Assembly: GCA_041398565.1 (NCBI GenBank)
Contig: JAWKUN010000003.1
Span: forward strand, 620,001-684,000
Reading direction: 5' to 3'
Source: DATGPD01 sp041398565
GTDB taxonomy: Bacteria > Planctomycetota > UBA1135 > UBA2386
DNA length: 64,000 nt
Part shown: positions 26,067-39,600 of the stretch, piece after piece
Numbering within the stretch: the stretch's first letter is position 1
Layout: each line of letters starts with the position of its first letter
The notes under the pieces: model-generated
Database searches by the model: none
What the model was told of the DNA's origin: nothing
The model's input: only the letters and a program-made list of their open reading frames with translations
Program-made: the position numbers and the translations under genes

Positions 26067-27362
26067 ATGGACCAGATGCTCCTCGGCGAGATCCTGCTCA
26101 ACTTCCGCCTCATCGAGCGGACGGATCTCGACCGCTGTATCGACCTGCAACAGCGTCTCGACCCGCAGCCGCAGCTCGGTTCCATCCTCGTGCAGCAGGG
26201 GCTCATCGACGAGCGCGTGCTGGCGACGGTGCTGTCGGTGCAGCGTGACGAACTGGGCGCTGGGTTGTTCGACGACAACCGTTCCAAGCACGACGTCGCC
26301 CGAACGCTGGAGAAGGCGTCGATCGACGACTTCCTGGCGGCGGCGCAGCGCCTGCACGCCTCCGACCTCTACCTGTCTTCGGGGCGGCGGCCGGCGGTGC
26401 GACGCAACGGCGTGGTCTCGGACCTGCCGGCCGGCGTGCTCAAGTTCGAGCGCTGCCGCGATCTCCTGTTCGGGCTGCTGTCGCCGGCCCAGATCGCGAC
26501 CTACGAGCGCGAGCGTCACGTCGACCTGCGCGTGAAGACGCCGCGCGGCCGGTTCCGGCTCAACGTGTTCCGCCACTACGACGGCATCGCCGGTGCCTTC
26601 CGCGTCCTGCAAGACCAGGTGCCGACCTTCGAGTCGCTGGGCCTGCCGGACGTGATGCGCGAGGTCGCCGACATGAAGACCGGCCTGGTCCTGGTCACGG
26701 GCGCCACCGGTTCGGGCAAGACGTCGACTCTGTCGGCGATCATCGACCTGATCAACAACACGCGCAAGCTGCACGTGATCACGCTCGAGGACCCCATCGA
26801 GCACATCTTCAAGAGCAACCTCTCGCTGGTGTCGCAGCGGGAGATCGCGACAACCACGACGTCCTACGCCGACGCGTTGCGCTCGGCCCTGCGCGAGGAT
26901 CCCGACGTCGTCGTCGTGGGCGAGCTGCGCGACCCGCAGACGGTGGCGACCGCGCTCACCGCTGCCGAGACCGGGCACCTGGTGCTCGGAACGCTGCACA
27001 CCAGCACCGCCTGCAGCACCGTGGTGCGGGTGATCGACCAGTTCCCGGCGCAGCGGCGCGCGCACGTGCGCACGATGATGTCCAGCGTGCTGCGCGCGGT
27101 GATCTGCCAGGAGCTCATCCCCAGCATCGACGGCGAACAGATGCACTTGGCTGCCGAAGTCCTGATGGTCACGCCCGCGGTGTCCAACCTGATCCGCGAA
27201 GGGCGCGAGTGGCAGATCCCCAACGTGATGCAGATGAACCGCACGCAGGGCATGCGCCTCATGGACGAGAGTCTGGCCGAGCTGGTGCGCGGCAAGAAAA
27301 TCTCCGTCGACCAGGCGCTGCTGCGCGCCACCGACAAGTCCCGTTTCACCGTTCCCGTCTGA
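26067..27362 (+). CDS. PilT/PilB-like type IV pilus ATPase with N-terminal MshEN-like region
   Basis: A 431-residue cytoplasmic ATPase. The first 75 residues (LLGEILLNFRLIERTDLDRCIDLQ...LGSILVQQGLIDERVL) resemble the MshEN/T2SSE N-terminal module that can bind c-di-GMP. The rest is a PilT-type motor: Walker A GATGSGKTST, Asp box TLEDPIEHIF, Walker B DVVVVGELRD and His box GHLVLGTLHT. The ATG at 26067 follows a GAAGG ribosome site. The next gene encodes a second PilT paralogue. Such motors power pilus retraction and twitching motility. Confidence 0.9.
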   Translation: MDQMLLGEILLNFRLIERTDLDRCIDLQQRLDPQPQLGSILVQQGLIDERVLATVLSVQRDELGAGLFDDNRSKHDVARTLEKASIDDFLAAAQRLHASDLYLSSGRRPAVRRNGVVSDLPAGVLKFERCRDLLFGLLSPAQIATYERERHVDLRVKTPRGRFRLNVFRHYDGIAGAFRVLQDQVPTFESLGLPDVMREVADMKTGLVLVTGATGSGKTSTLSAIIDLINNTRKLHVITLEDPIEHIFKSNLSLVSQREIATTTTSYADALRSALREDPDVVVVGELRDPQTVATALTAAETGHLVLGTLHTSTACSTVVRVIDQFPAQRRAHVRTMMSSVLRAVICQELIPSIDGEQMHLAAEVLMVTPAVSNLIREGREWQIPNVMQMNRTQGMRLMDESLAELVRGKKISVDQALLRATDKSRFTVPV

Positions 27363-27370
27363 GCAACGTC

Positions 27371-28468
27371 ATGGCGCAGATCGACATCCTGTTGGAACGC
27401 ATGGAGGCGCTACAGGCCTCCGACCTGCATCTCAAGGTGGAGACGCGGCCTCGCTATCGCGTGCACGGCTCGCTGGAAGAGGCGGCCGACCTGCCGGTCC
27501 TCAGCCGCGAGATGCTCGAGCGCATGACCAACGAGATCCTGGGCGAGGAGCAGCTGCAGGTGCTCGAGAAGGAGCACTCGCTGGACTTCGCCTACGGCTC
27601 GGGTCGGCTGGGGCGCTTCCGCTGCAACTACTTCACCGATCACTGGGGACGGGCGGCGGTGTTCCGCCGTATCCCGGCGCGGGTGCCCACCCTGGCCGAG
27701 CTGGGCCTACCCAAGCAGGTGGAGCGCTTCGCGCACCTCAAGCGCGGCTTGGTCCTGGTCACCGGCGCCACCGGCGCCGGCAAGTCGTCGACGCTCGCGG
27801 CGCTCGTCGACGTGATCAACAGCAACTACCGCAAGCACATCATCACGCTCGAGGATCCGATCGAGTACTTGCACCCGATCAAGCGCTCGATCATCCATCA
27901 GCGCGGTGTGCACTACGACATCCACGACTTCGGCTCGGGCATCCACGCCGCTCTGCGCGAGTCGCCCGACGTGCTCGTCGTCGGCGAGATGCGCGACCTG
28001 GACAGCATCCGCCAGGCGTTGACCGCCGCCGAGATCGGTGTCCTCGTGTTCGGTACGCTGCACACCAACAGCGCTGCCGGCTCCGTCGACCGCATCGTCG
28101 ACGTGTTCCCGCCGGAAGAGCAGGCGCAGGTGCGGGTGCAGTTGGCGCAGAGCCTCGCCGGCGTGGTGTCGCAGGTGCTGCTGCGGCGCCGATTGGGATC
28201 GGGGCGCGTGCCGGCGGCCGAGGTCCTGGTGGCGAACACCGCGGTCGCCAACATCGTGCGTGAGGGGCGGACGCAGGACCTCCTCAGCGTGCTGCAGGGT
28301 GGCAAGGGCCACGGCATGCAGACCATGGACGATGCGCTCGAGCAGCTGGTGCAACAGGGTACGGTGGAGACGAACGAGGCCGCTCTGCACGCGCACAACA
28401 AGGCGCGGTTCGAGCGCCTGCTGGGACACGAGGGCAGCGGCGTGCGCCGGCGGCTCACGCCGCGCTGA
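27371..28468 (+). CDS. PilT-type twitching motility ATPase
   Basis: A 365-residue motor protein of normal PilT length. Features are the N-terminal ASDLHLKV motif, Walker A GATGAGKSST, Asp box TLEDPIEYLH, Walker B DVLVVGEMRD, and His box GVLVFGTLHTNSA followed by DVFP. Near the C-terminus PilT normally has an AIRNLIRE helix; here it is AVANIVREG. Eight bases separate it from the upstream paralogue, so they form an operon of two motors. No pilin or assembly genes lie nearby. The composite repeat follows downstream. Confidence 0.93.
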   Translation: MAQIDILLERMEALQASDLHLKVETRPRYRVHGSLEEAADLPVLSREMLERMTNEILGEEQLQVLEKEHSLDFAYGSGRLGRFRCNYFTDHWGRAAVFRRIPARVPTLAELGLPKQVERFAHLKRGLVLVTGATGAGKSSTLAALVDVINSNYRKHIITLEDPIEYLHPIKRSIIHQRGVHYDIHDFGSGIHAALRESPDVLVVGEMRDLDSIRQALTAAEIGVLVFGTLHTNSAAGSVDRIVDVFPPEEQAQVRVQLAQSLAGVVSQVLLRRRLGSGRVPAAEVLVANTAVANIVREGRTQDLLSVLQGGKGHGMQTMDDALEQLVQQGTVETNEAALHAHNKARFERLLGHEGSGVRRRLTPR

Positions 28469-28544
28469 TCGCCGGATCCGTGCCGAATGGCGCGCGCGGG
28501 GAGGGCGTGCCGGCGAGCGACCGACCCTCTCATCCCGTCCGAGC

Positions 28545-28662
28545 CATGTTGCTGGCGATCGCGTTCGCGATCGCGAGCCTTCGGCTCGAGCCCGTGAGAG
28601 TGACGAGCGTACGGGCTCGAGCATGTTGCTGGCGATCGCGTTCGCGATCGCGAGCCTTCGGC
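28545..28662. repeat. Composite palindromic repeat, copy 2 (inverted relative to copy 1)
   Basis: Two copies of the unit seen at 8521-8645, here in reverse orientation (about 28545-28585 and 28619-28662), flank a hairpin in which GAGCCCGT (about 28588-28595) pairs with ACGGGCTC (28611-28618). The two units read GCGATCGCGTTCGCGATCGC, against GCGATCGCGAAGGCGATCGC in copy 1. The flanks carry CCCTCTCAT (28525-28533) and its complement ATGAGAGGG (28667-28675). It lies downstream of pilT. The next gene on the far side of the insertion element, sodB, faces it, so the ancestral position was between convergent genes. Confidence 0.8.
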
Positions 28663-28677
28663 TTCCATGAGAGGGCC

Positions 28678-28966
28678 GTGGCCGTCAAGTAGCTGTCATT
28701 CGAGAGATCATCCTCCTCCCGGGCCTCTGGCGCTTGAACCAGAACCACGGCAACGTCGGACCTCGCACGCTTCCATTCGCACTCTGTAAGGCTCTGATCG
28801 AGCCAGGTGCACTGTGAGATCCGTCCGATCTGGCGCTGCTATCTCAGCGACGACCTCGAGGGTCGAACCGAAAGCGCAGTCGCCGGATCGGGCGGTGAGT
28901 CCTTGGTTGCCGAGGCTCAGGCTGTTGACCAGATCCTCGGTGTGGATTCGGGGAAAGAGCGAAGGG
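28678..28966 (-). ncRNA. Candidate bridge RNA region of the IS1111-like element
   Basis: A 289-base non-coding tract lies between the left inverted repeat and the transposase stop codon, downstream of the transposase. In IS1111-group elements the guide (bridge) RNA is encoded on this side. It shows paired segments separated by loops: CGACCTCGAGGGTCG (28851-28865) is self-complementary, and TGAGAT (28815-28820) pairs with ATCTCA (28841-28846) around a 20-base loop. No credible protein is encoded. Identification as bridge RNA is inference from family knowledge and position; the RNA ends are not determined. Confidence 0.4.
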
Positions 28967-30055
28967 TCAGACCGGCGCGCTGGCGTCAGTCTGGTCCCGT
29001 AGTTTGGCCTGGTAGAGTGGGTCGTAGTCAGCGCCCGTCACCCACAGCCTGTGCATCAGCACGGCAAGTTTGCGAGCGACGGCGGTGATCGCTCTCTTCT
29101 TCGCCGACTTGCCACCTCGCGCCGCGATCTGCAGGCCGAAGCGCCGCAGGTCGCAGTCGTTGCCGAACGATCCGAGGATGCGCTGCGCCCCCTGGGTCAG
29201 GAGGCGCCTCATCCGACCGTCCCCAGCCTTGCTGATTCGCAGCTGAGGAGAACTGTCGCCCGAGGAGTGACTGCGCGGGCACAGCCCGAGCCAGGAGCCC
29301 ACCTGTCGACTGCTGGCGAACCGCTTGGGATCCTCGATCGACAGCACGAACGCAACCGAGATCACCGGGCCGACGCCATCGATCTGCTGCATGCGTGCGA
29401 CCTCGGGGTAATGCTCGGCCGCGAGCCTCGCGAGCAGTTGGTCGTAGGCGCGGATGCCCTTCGCGAGATGATGGATCGTCGCCAGCACCGGATCCAGCGC
29501 CGGCTTCAGGGTCTCTGGGATCAACGGCGTGACCTTGGCGACGAAGCCGTCCGTCGAGGCACTGGGCAACGTCAGCCCGAACGCTTTGCAGATCCCGCGC
29601 GTCTGCTGCACCGCCATCGTGCGCATGCGCACCAGCAGGTCGCGGGCACGCACGATGGACAGGTGCGACTGCGCGACCTCGCCACGGTGGTGCACAGAGC
29701 CGAGCAACTCCGGCATGCCAGCGCACATGCGCGCCAGCATCTCGGCGTCACGACGGTCGGTCTTCCGCGGATCCTTCGACAGCAGTTCGACCCGGCGAGG
29801 GTTCGCAACCTGAACCTCGTGCCCGAGTCTACGGATCGCACGCGACATCCAGGGCGACTGCGAGCCAGCCTCGAGGACCACCTTGCAGCCCGGGTACGCA
29901 CGAAGCGCGTCGGCGAGGCCTTCGGAGGTCGTGGGGAACGAGGCGCGGCCGATCACCTTGCGGTCGGCGAGAGCGCACAGGTGGGTGCGGCGGTCGCCAA
30001 CGTCGAGGGCGATGGTCTGCTGGGATGGGGACGCGGACAAGGTAGAGTGAGTCAT
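28967..30055 (-). CDS. IS110/IS1111-family transposase
   Basis: A 362-residue DEDD-type recombinase. The N-terminal RuvC-like domain has IALDVGDRRTHLCAL (first Asp), KVVLEAGSQSPW (Glu) and KTDRRDAEMLARM (the two final Asp). A coiled-coil-rich middle leads to the C-terminal Tnp20 domain with IDGVGPVISVAFVLSIEDP, FASSRQVGSWLGL and the Ser-containing SSPQLRISKAGDGRMRRLL. The frame is full length with no internal stops, so the element may be active. It uses a guide RNA encoded by the element to join donor and target, as known for this family. Confidence 0.93.
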   Translation of the reverse strand: MTHSTLSASPSQQTIALDVGDRRTHLCALADRKVIGRASFPTTSEGLADALRAYPGCKVVLEAGSQSPWMSRAIRRLGHEVQVANPRRVELLSKDPRKTDRRDAEMLARMCAGMPELLGSVHHRGEVAQSHLSIVRARDLLVRMRTMAVQQTRGICKAFGLTLPSASTDGFVAKVTPLIPETLKPALDPVLATIHHLAKGIRAYDQLLARLAAEHYPEVARMQQIDGVGPVISVAFVLSIEDPKRFASSRQVGSWLGLCPRSHSSGDSSPQLRISKAGDGRMRRLLTQGAQRILGSFGNDCDLRRFGLQIAARGGKSAKKRAITAVARKLAVLMHRLWVTGADYDPLYQAKLRDQTDASAPV

Positions 30056-30130
30056 GGGTCGGTCGAGCTCCTATTCTGCAGCCGCGATTCGTCGCGAACT
30101 GCGTGAGCCGGCTGGCCCTCTCATCTCATC

Positions 30131-30706
30131 TCAGCCGAACTGCTTGGCGACGAAATCCCAGTTCACCAGGCCCCACCAGCTCTCGACGTACTTCTTGCGG
30201 TCGTTGCGGTAGTCGACGTAGTAGGCGTGCTCCCAGACGTCGCAGGTCAGGAGGCACTTGTCGCCGGTGCGCAGCGGCGTGTCGGCGTTGCCGGTGGTCG
30301 CGATCTCGACGGCGCCGCTGGGCTTCTTGACCAGCCATGCCCAACCGGAGCCGAATTGGGCGAGCGCGGCGTTGGTGAACTTCTCTTGGAACGCCGACAT
30401 CGAGCCGAAGGCCTTGTCGATCGCCTGGGCCACGCCGCCTTGCGCCTTCGGTTTGTCGGGCGACATGCAGTTCCAGTAGAAGGTGTGGTTCCACACCTGG
30501 GCGGCATTGTTGAAGACGGGGCCGGTTGCCGTCTTGATCAGTTCCTCGAGCGACTTGCCGAGCAGGTTTTGCGCTTCGGCCAGCTCGTTGAGCTTGTTGA
30601 CGTAGGCGCGGTGGTGCTTGCCGTGGTGGAAGGAGATGGTTTCGGCGGAGATGACCGGCGCCAACGCCTTGTCCGAGTAGGGAAGTGCAGGAAGTTCGAA
30701 GACCAT
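30131..30706 (-). CDS. sodB: Superoxide dismutase, Fe/Mn family
   Basis: A 191-residue enzyme that converts superoxide to oxygen and hydrogen peroxide. The four metal ligands are in place: His in SFHHGKHH, His in QVWNHTFYW, Asp and His in DVWEHAYYVDY. FYWNCMSP and FGSGWAWL resemble iron-containing SodB, but metal preference cannot be fixed from sequence alone. There is no signal peptide, so it is cytoplasmic. The start ATG at 30706 is chosen because family similarity (FELPALPYS) begins there. The insertion element lies immediately downstream of its stop. Confidence 0.95.
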   Translation of the reverse strand: MVFELPALPYSDKALAPVISAETISFHHGKHHRAYVNKLNELAEAQNLLGKSLEELIKTATGPVFNNAAQVWNHTFYWNCMSPDKPKAQGGVAQAIDKAFGSMSAFQEKFTNAALAQFGSGWAWLVKKPSGAVEIATTGNADTPLRTGDKCLLTCDVWEHAYYVDYRNDRKKYVESWWGLVNWDFVAKQFG

Positions 30707-30771
30707 GTCGGCATCGTGGGCCGCCGAGGTTCTGGACGCAAGGTCGGGGTTCGCGCCTCCCGGACGTCGGC

Positions 30772-31626
30772 TCAGCGTCGATCGGTCGGCGGTGGGCTCG
30801 CGTCGTTCCAGTGTGCGTCCAAGAATGAACGCACCTTGGCGAGCACGGCGTCGTCCGCCAGCCAGTCGGCGTGGCCGCGGCCGTCGAGTTCGAGCAACGC
30901 GGCGCGCGGCCCCAGCGTTCGGGCGAGGCGCCGTCCCGCCTCGATCGGTACGGCGTCGTCCTCGGTGCCGTGGACGAGCATGGTGTCGACCCGAGTGGCC
31001 TGGGCGAACGCGGTCGTGTCGTACTCGTCGGCGAAGGACCACGGCGCCCACCATGCGTCGGCGGTCACCAGGATTCGATCGTACGGAGAGAGGAGCACGA
31101 GCGACGCCGGCGGCGTGCCGCGCGCCTGTAGGTGCGCGGCCAGGCGCAGCGCCAGCTCGGTGCCCAGCGAGAACGCGACGATGTGCAGGCGCTCGGGCAC
31201 GGCCCCGAACTCGTCCTGTAGGCGTTGCCAGAGAAGGTCGCTGTCAGCGCGCAGCGCCACGGCGTCGGGGGTTCCCGTCGAACCGTCGAACCCGCGGTAG
31301 GCCCACACCGCCAGGCCGCAGTCGTGGCCGGCGGCGAGGCGTTGGAGGAGCGCTCGGCCGCCGGACAAGAGCTCGCTGCCGTTTCCCGGCAGCAAGAACA
31401 ACCAGGGGGCGTGCGGATCCTCCGGTCGCCGGACGAGCCCCCGCAGCGTGACACCCGGCGCGGCCTGGGCCTCGTCGGTGCGGAAGCTCGAGCCCTCGGC
31501 GAGACGTCGGTACGCGTCTACGCTCAGGGTCGAAGGGCGATAGCGAAAGCGGTGCCGGTTGCGGTAGCCGATGAACGCGAGCGCCAGGAGCAGGCCGCCC
31601 GTGAGCACCAGGAGGAGCTTCGTCAT
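30772..31626 (-). CDS. Alpha/beta-hydrolase, membrane-anchored
   Basis: A 284-residue protein with one N-terminal hydrophobic segment (LLLVLTGGLLLALAFIGY) and a serine-hydrolase domain. The oxyanion stretch is FLLPGNGSE, the nucleophile elbow is VAFSLGTELAL with Ser, the acid is Asp in HGTEDDAVP, and the His is in DGRGHADWL. This subgroup resembles BEM46/YfhR-type hydrolases facing the periplasm. The substrate is unknown. The ATG at 31626 starts the membrane segment; a longer frame reaches 31728 but adds no hydrophobic or family sequence. It runs in the same direction as sodB with a 65-base gap. Confidence 0.85.
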   Translation of the reverse strand: MTKLLLVLTGGLLLALAFIGYRNRHRFRYRPSTLSVDAYRRLAEGSSFRTDEAQAAPGVTLRGLVRRPEDPHAPWLFLLPGNGSELLSGGRALLQRLAAGHDCGLAVWAYRGFDGSTGTPDAVALRADSDLLWQRLQDEFGAVPERLHIVAFSLGTELALRLAAHLQARGTPPASLVLLSPYDRILVTADAWWAPWSFADEYDTTAFAQATRVDTMLVHGTEDDAVPIEAGRRLARTLGPRAALLELDGRGHADWLADDAVLAKVRSFLDAHWNDASPPPTDRR

Positions 31627-31909
31627 CGTGCTCGACTCTACGTACCGCGGTTTCCAGCCGACCGATGGGAAACGCGTTTCGCAAATGCGTAGAGCCTCCC
31701 GGCCGGTCTCGAACTGGACCTGCGGCATTCAGCGGGCGGCAAGTGGTGCGAAACCAGACAGCCTGTAAGGTCTGGGCATCACCTCCTCCGCGTCGGGCGC
31801 CAGGCTGTCAAGGTCGGCGGCCCGCGGCACCGAATTAGGCTTGGCACGCCATTCCCGCGTCGCGACCCCGCGGGCGGAGACCGGTGTCTAGAATGCACTT
31901 GCGCGCACC

Positions 31910-36619
<4,710 letters not shown>

Positions 36620-36630
36620 TGAGGAAGAGC

Positions 36631-39600
36631 ATGGCTGAAGAACACGAACCGGTGGCCGAGGTGGCGCCGACCGACATCGCCATCGTCGGCATGGCCTGTC
36701 GCGTGCCGGGCGCGATGTCCGCGCGCGAGCTGTGGGCCAACGTGCGCGGCAAGGTGGAGTCGATCCGTCGTTACAGCGACGACGAGCTGCGTGCTGCCGG
36801 GGTCGACGAGCGTCTGCTCGGCAACCCCAACTACGTGCGTGCCGGTGGTGCGCTCGACGCCATGGAGATGTTCGACGCCGGCTACTTCGGCTTCGGACCC
36901 CGCGATGCCGCCATCATGGATCCGCAGCATCGCCACTTCCTGGAGTGCTGCGTCGAGGCGCTGGAAGACGCCGCTGCGCCCCCCGACCGCTTCGCGGGCG
37001 CGATCGGCCTGTTCGCCGGCTGCGGCATGGGGGCGTACTTCGCCTACAACATCCTGACGCGGCCCGAACTGCTGGAGGACGTCGGCCTGTTCCTCCTGCG
37101 CCACACCGGCAACGACAAGGACTTCCTCACCACGCGGGTGTCCTACAGCCTGGACCTGCGCGGGCCCTCGGTGGCAGTGCAGACCGCGTGTTCGACTTCG
37201 CTGGTGGGCGTCCACCTCGCCTGTCAGAGCCTGCTGGCCATGGAGTGCGACCTGGCTCTCGCCGGCGGCGTCACCATCGAGCAGCCGCACCGACACGGCT
37301 ACCTGTTCAAGGAGAACGAGATCCTGTCGCCCGACGGGCACTGCCGTGCGTTCGCGTCGGCGTCGAAGGGCACGGTGCTCACCAGCGGTCTTGGGGTCGT
37401 GGCGTTGCGGCGGCTCAGCGACGCCCTGAAAGACGGTGATCCGATCCACGCCGTCATCAAGGCGACGGCGATCAACAACGACGGTTCCGGCAAGGTCGGC
37501 TACCTGGCACCGAGCGTCGACGGCCACTCGGCGGTGGTGGCCGAGGCCCTGGCGCTGTCCGGCGTCGATCCGCACTCCATCGCGCTGTTCGAGGCACACG
37601 GAACCGGCACCCAGGTGGGCGACCCCATCGAAGTGGCGGCGATCTCGCAGGCCTACCGCAAGCACACCGAGGCGCGCAACTACTGCGCGCTGGGGTCGCT
37701 GAAGACCAACATCGGTCATCTCGACACGGCGGCAGGGGTCGCCGGTCTCATCAAGGTGGCCAGCGCGCTCGAGCACGCCGAGCTGCCGCCCAGCCTGCAC
37801 TTCGACGAGCCGAACCCGATCATCGACTTCGAGTCGAGCCCGTTCTTCGTCAACACGGAACTGCGTCCGTGGCCGCCGGCGAAGACGCCGCGGCGCGCCG
37901 CGCTCAGCTCGCTGGGCGTCGGCGGCACCAACGCGCACGCCATCGTCGAGGAGGCGCCGGCCCGACCCGCGACACCGGACGCCGAGCCCTGGCAGCTGCT
38001 GCTGTTCTCCGGCAAGTCGGCCAAGTCGGCCGAGGGCAACGTCGAGCGCCTGCGCCAGCACCTCGCGGCGCAGCCGGAGCTGAACCTCGCCGACGTGGCG
38101 TACACCCTGGAGACCGGACGCAGCGCGCACGATCACCGCCGCGCCTACGCCGTGCGCGACGCGGCCCACGCCGTGGACGTGCTCAGCGTCAAGGACGCGC
38201 GGGTGCAGGCGAGCGGCATCGCCGCCGACGAGGCGCCGAGCGTGGTGTTCATGTTCCCGGGTGGTGGCGCCCAGTACCCGAACATGGCGCGCGACCTGTA
38301 CGCGCGCTACCCAGCCTTCCAGAGGGCACTCGACGAGTGCCTGCAGCTCCTGCGGCCGATGCTGCAGGAGGACCTGCGCGCGCTGCTGTTTCCGGAGCCC
38401 GATCGCCTGGAGGCCGCCGCCGAGCGGATCCAGATCCCGGCGCTGGCCCTGCCTGTGCTCTTCTCGACCGAGTACGCGCTGGCGCAGCTGTGGATGGCTT
38501 GGGGCATCGAGCCCGACGCCATGACCGGCCACAGCCTCGGCGAGTATGTCGCCGCGTGCCTCGCCGGCGTCATGAGCTTGAACGACGCCCTGGCTCTGGT
38601 GGTCTTGCGCTCGCGCCTGCAGAGCTCGGTGCCGGCGGGATGCATCCTCAGCGTGCCGCTGCCGGAAGGCGAAGTGAAGCCTCTGCTGGGCGAGGAGCTG
38701 TCGCTGGCGGCGGTGAACGCTGCCGAGCTGTGCGCGGTGTCCGGGCCGGAACACGCGGTCGCCGCCCTCGAGGCCGTACTGGCTGCGCGCGACATCGAGG
38801 CGCGGCGGTTGAAGATCTCGGTGGCGGCGCACTCGGCGGTGCTGGATCCGATCCTCGACCAGTTCCGCGCCGGCGTGCGCAAGATGAAGCTGTCGCCGCC
38901 GTCGCGGCGCTTCGTGTCCAACCTCACCGGGACCTGGGCCGACCCGCACGAGGTGACGACGGCGGACTACTGGGTGCGCCACCTCCGCCACACCGTGCGC
39001 TTCGCCGACGGGATGGCGACGCTGATGGCGGAGAAGCACCGCGTGTTCCTCGAAGTCGGGCCGGGCACGACCCTGTGTTCGCTGGCGCGCATGCAGCGCA
39101 CCAAGCTGCCGACCCACGAGGTCGTGGCGTGCATGCGTCACCCGCAAGAGCAGGTCGACGACGTGCAGTTCCTGCTGACCGCGCTCGGGCGCCTGTGGTG
39201 CGCCGGGCGTTCTCCGGATTGGACCAAGCTGCGCGGGTCGGCCCCACGCCGACGGCTGTCGCTGCCGACCTACGCCTTCGATCACCAGCGCTATTGGATC
39301 GAACCGGGGCAGCGCGGTGTGGCCGGGCTCGACAACGACCTCACGCTGACCCGCATCCAGGACGTCGGTGACTGGTTCCATCGGCCGGCCTGGCGGCCCT
39401 CGGCTCGACCGCCGGCTCCACCCGCGGCCCGCGCGCGCTACGTGCTGCTGCTCGACGAGGACGGGCCGGGCGAGGCTCTGGCGCAGGCGCTGGCCAGCGC
39501 TGGCCACGACGTCGTCCGCGTGCTGCGCGGCCCGTCTTTCCAGAACCTGGGACGTTGGCGCTACGCCCTCAACCCGGCCGAGCGTGGCGACTACGATGCG

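Larger units (their letters stand above)
28667..30124 (-). mobile_element. IS110-superfamily insertion sequence, IS1111-like
   Basis: An element of about 1.46 kb bounded by a perfect 11-bp inverted repeat, ATGAGAGGGCC (28667-28677) and GGCCCTCTCAT (30114-30124). It encloses one transposase gene on the minus strand. Subterminal inverted repeats and a long non-coding tract on the 3' side of the transposase are features of the IS1111 group; IS110-group members normally lack the repeats and have the non-coding tract upstream. No target duplication is evident. The left end lies four bases from the composite repeat, the right end six bases from the sodB stop codon. The exact termini may lie a few bases outside the repeats. 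Confidence 0.75.

Noticed and set aside
28469..28700. Small proteins encoded by the frames reading MLLAIAFAIASLRL
   Set aside because: These frames are generated by the composite palindromic repeat and read the same peptide from both units. No ribosome site or family support exists.
31841..31857. Sigma-54-like site upstream of the NRPS gene
   Set aside because: TGGCAC is present, but the -12 half reads TCCC instead of TTGC, so the essential GC is missing. A TAGAAT at 31888 resembles a -10 box but has no convincing -35.
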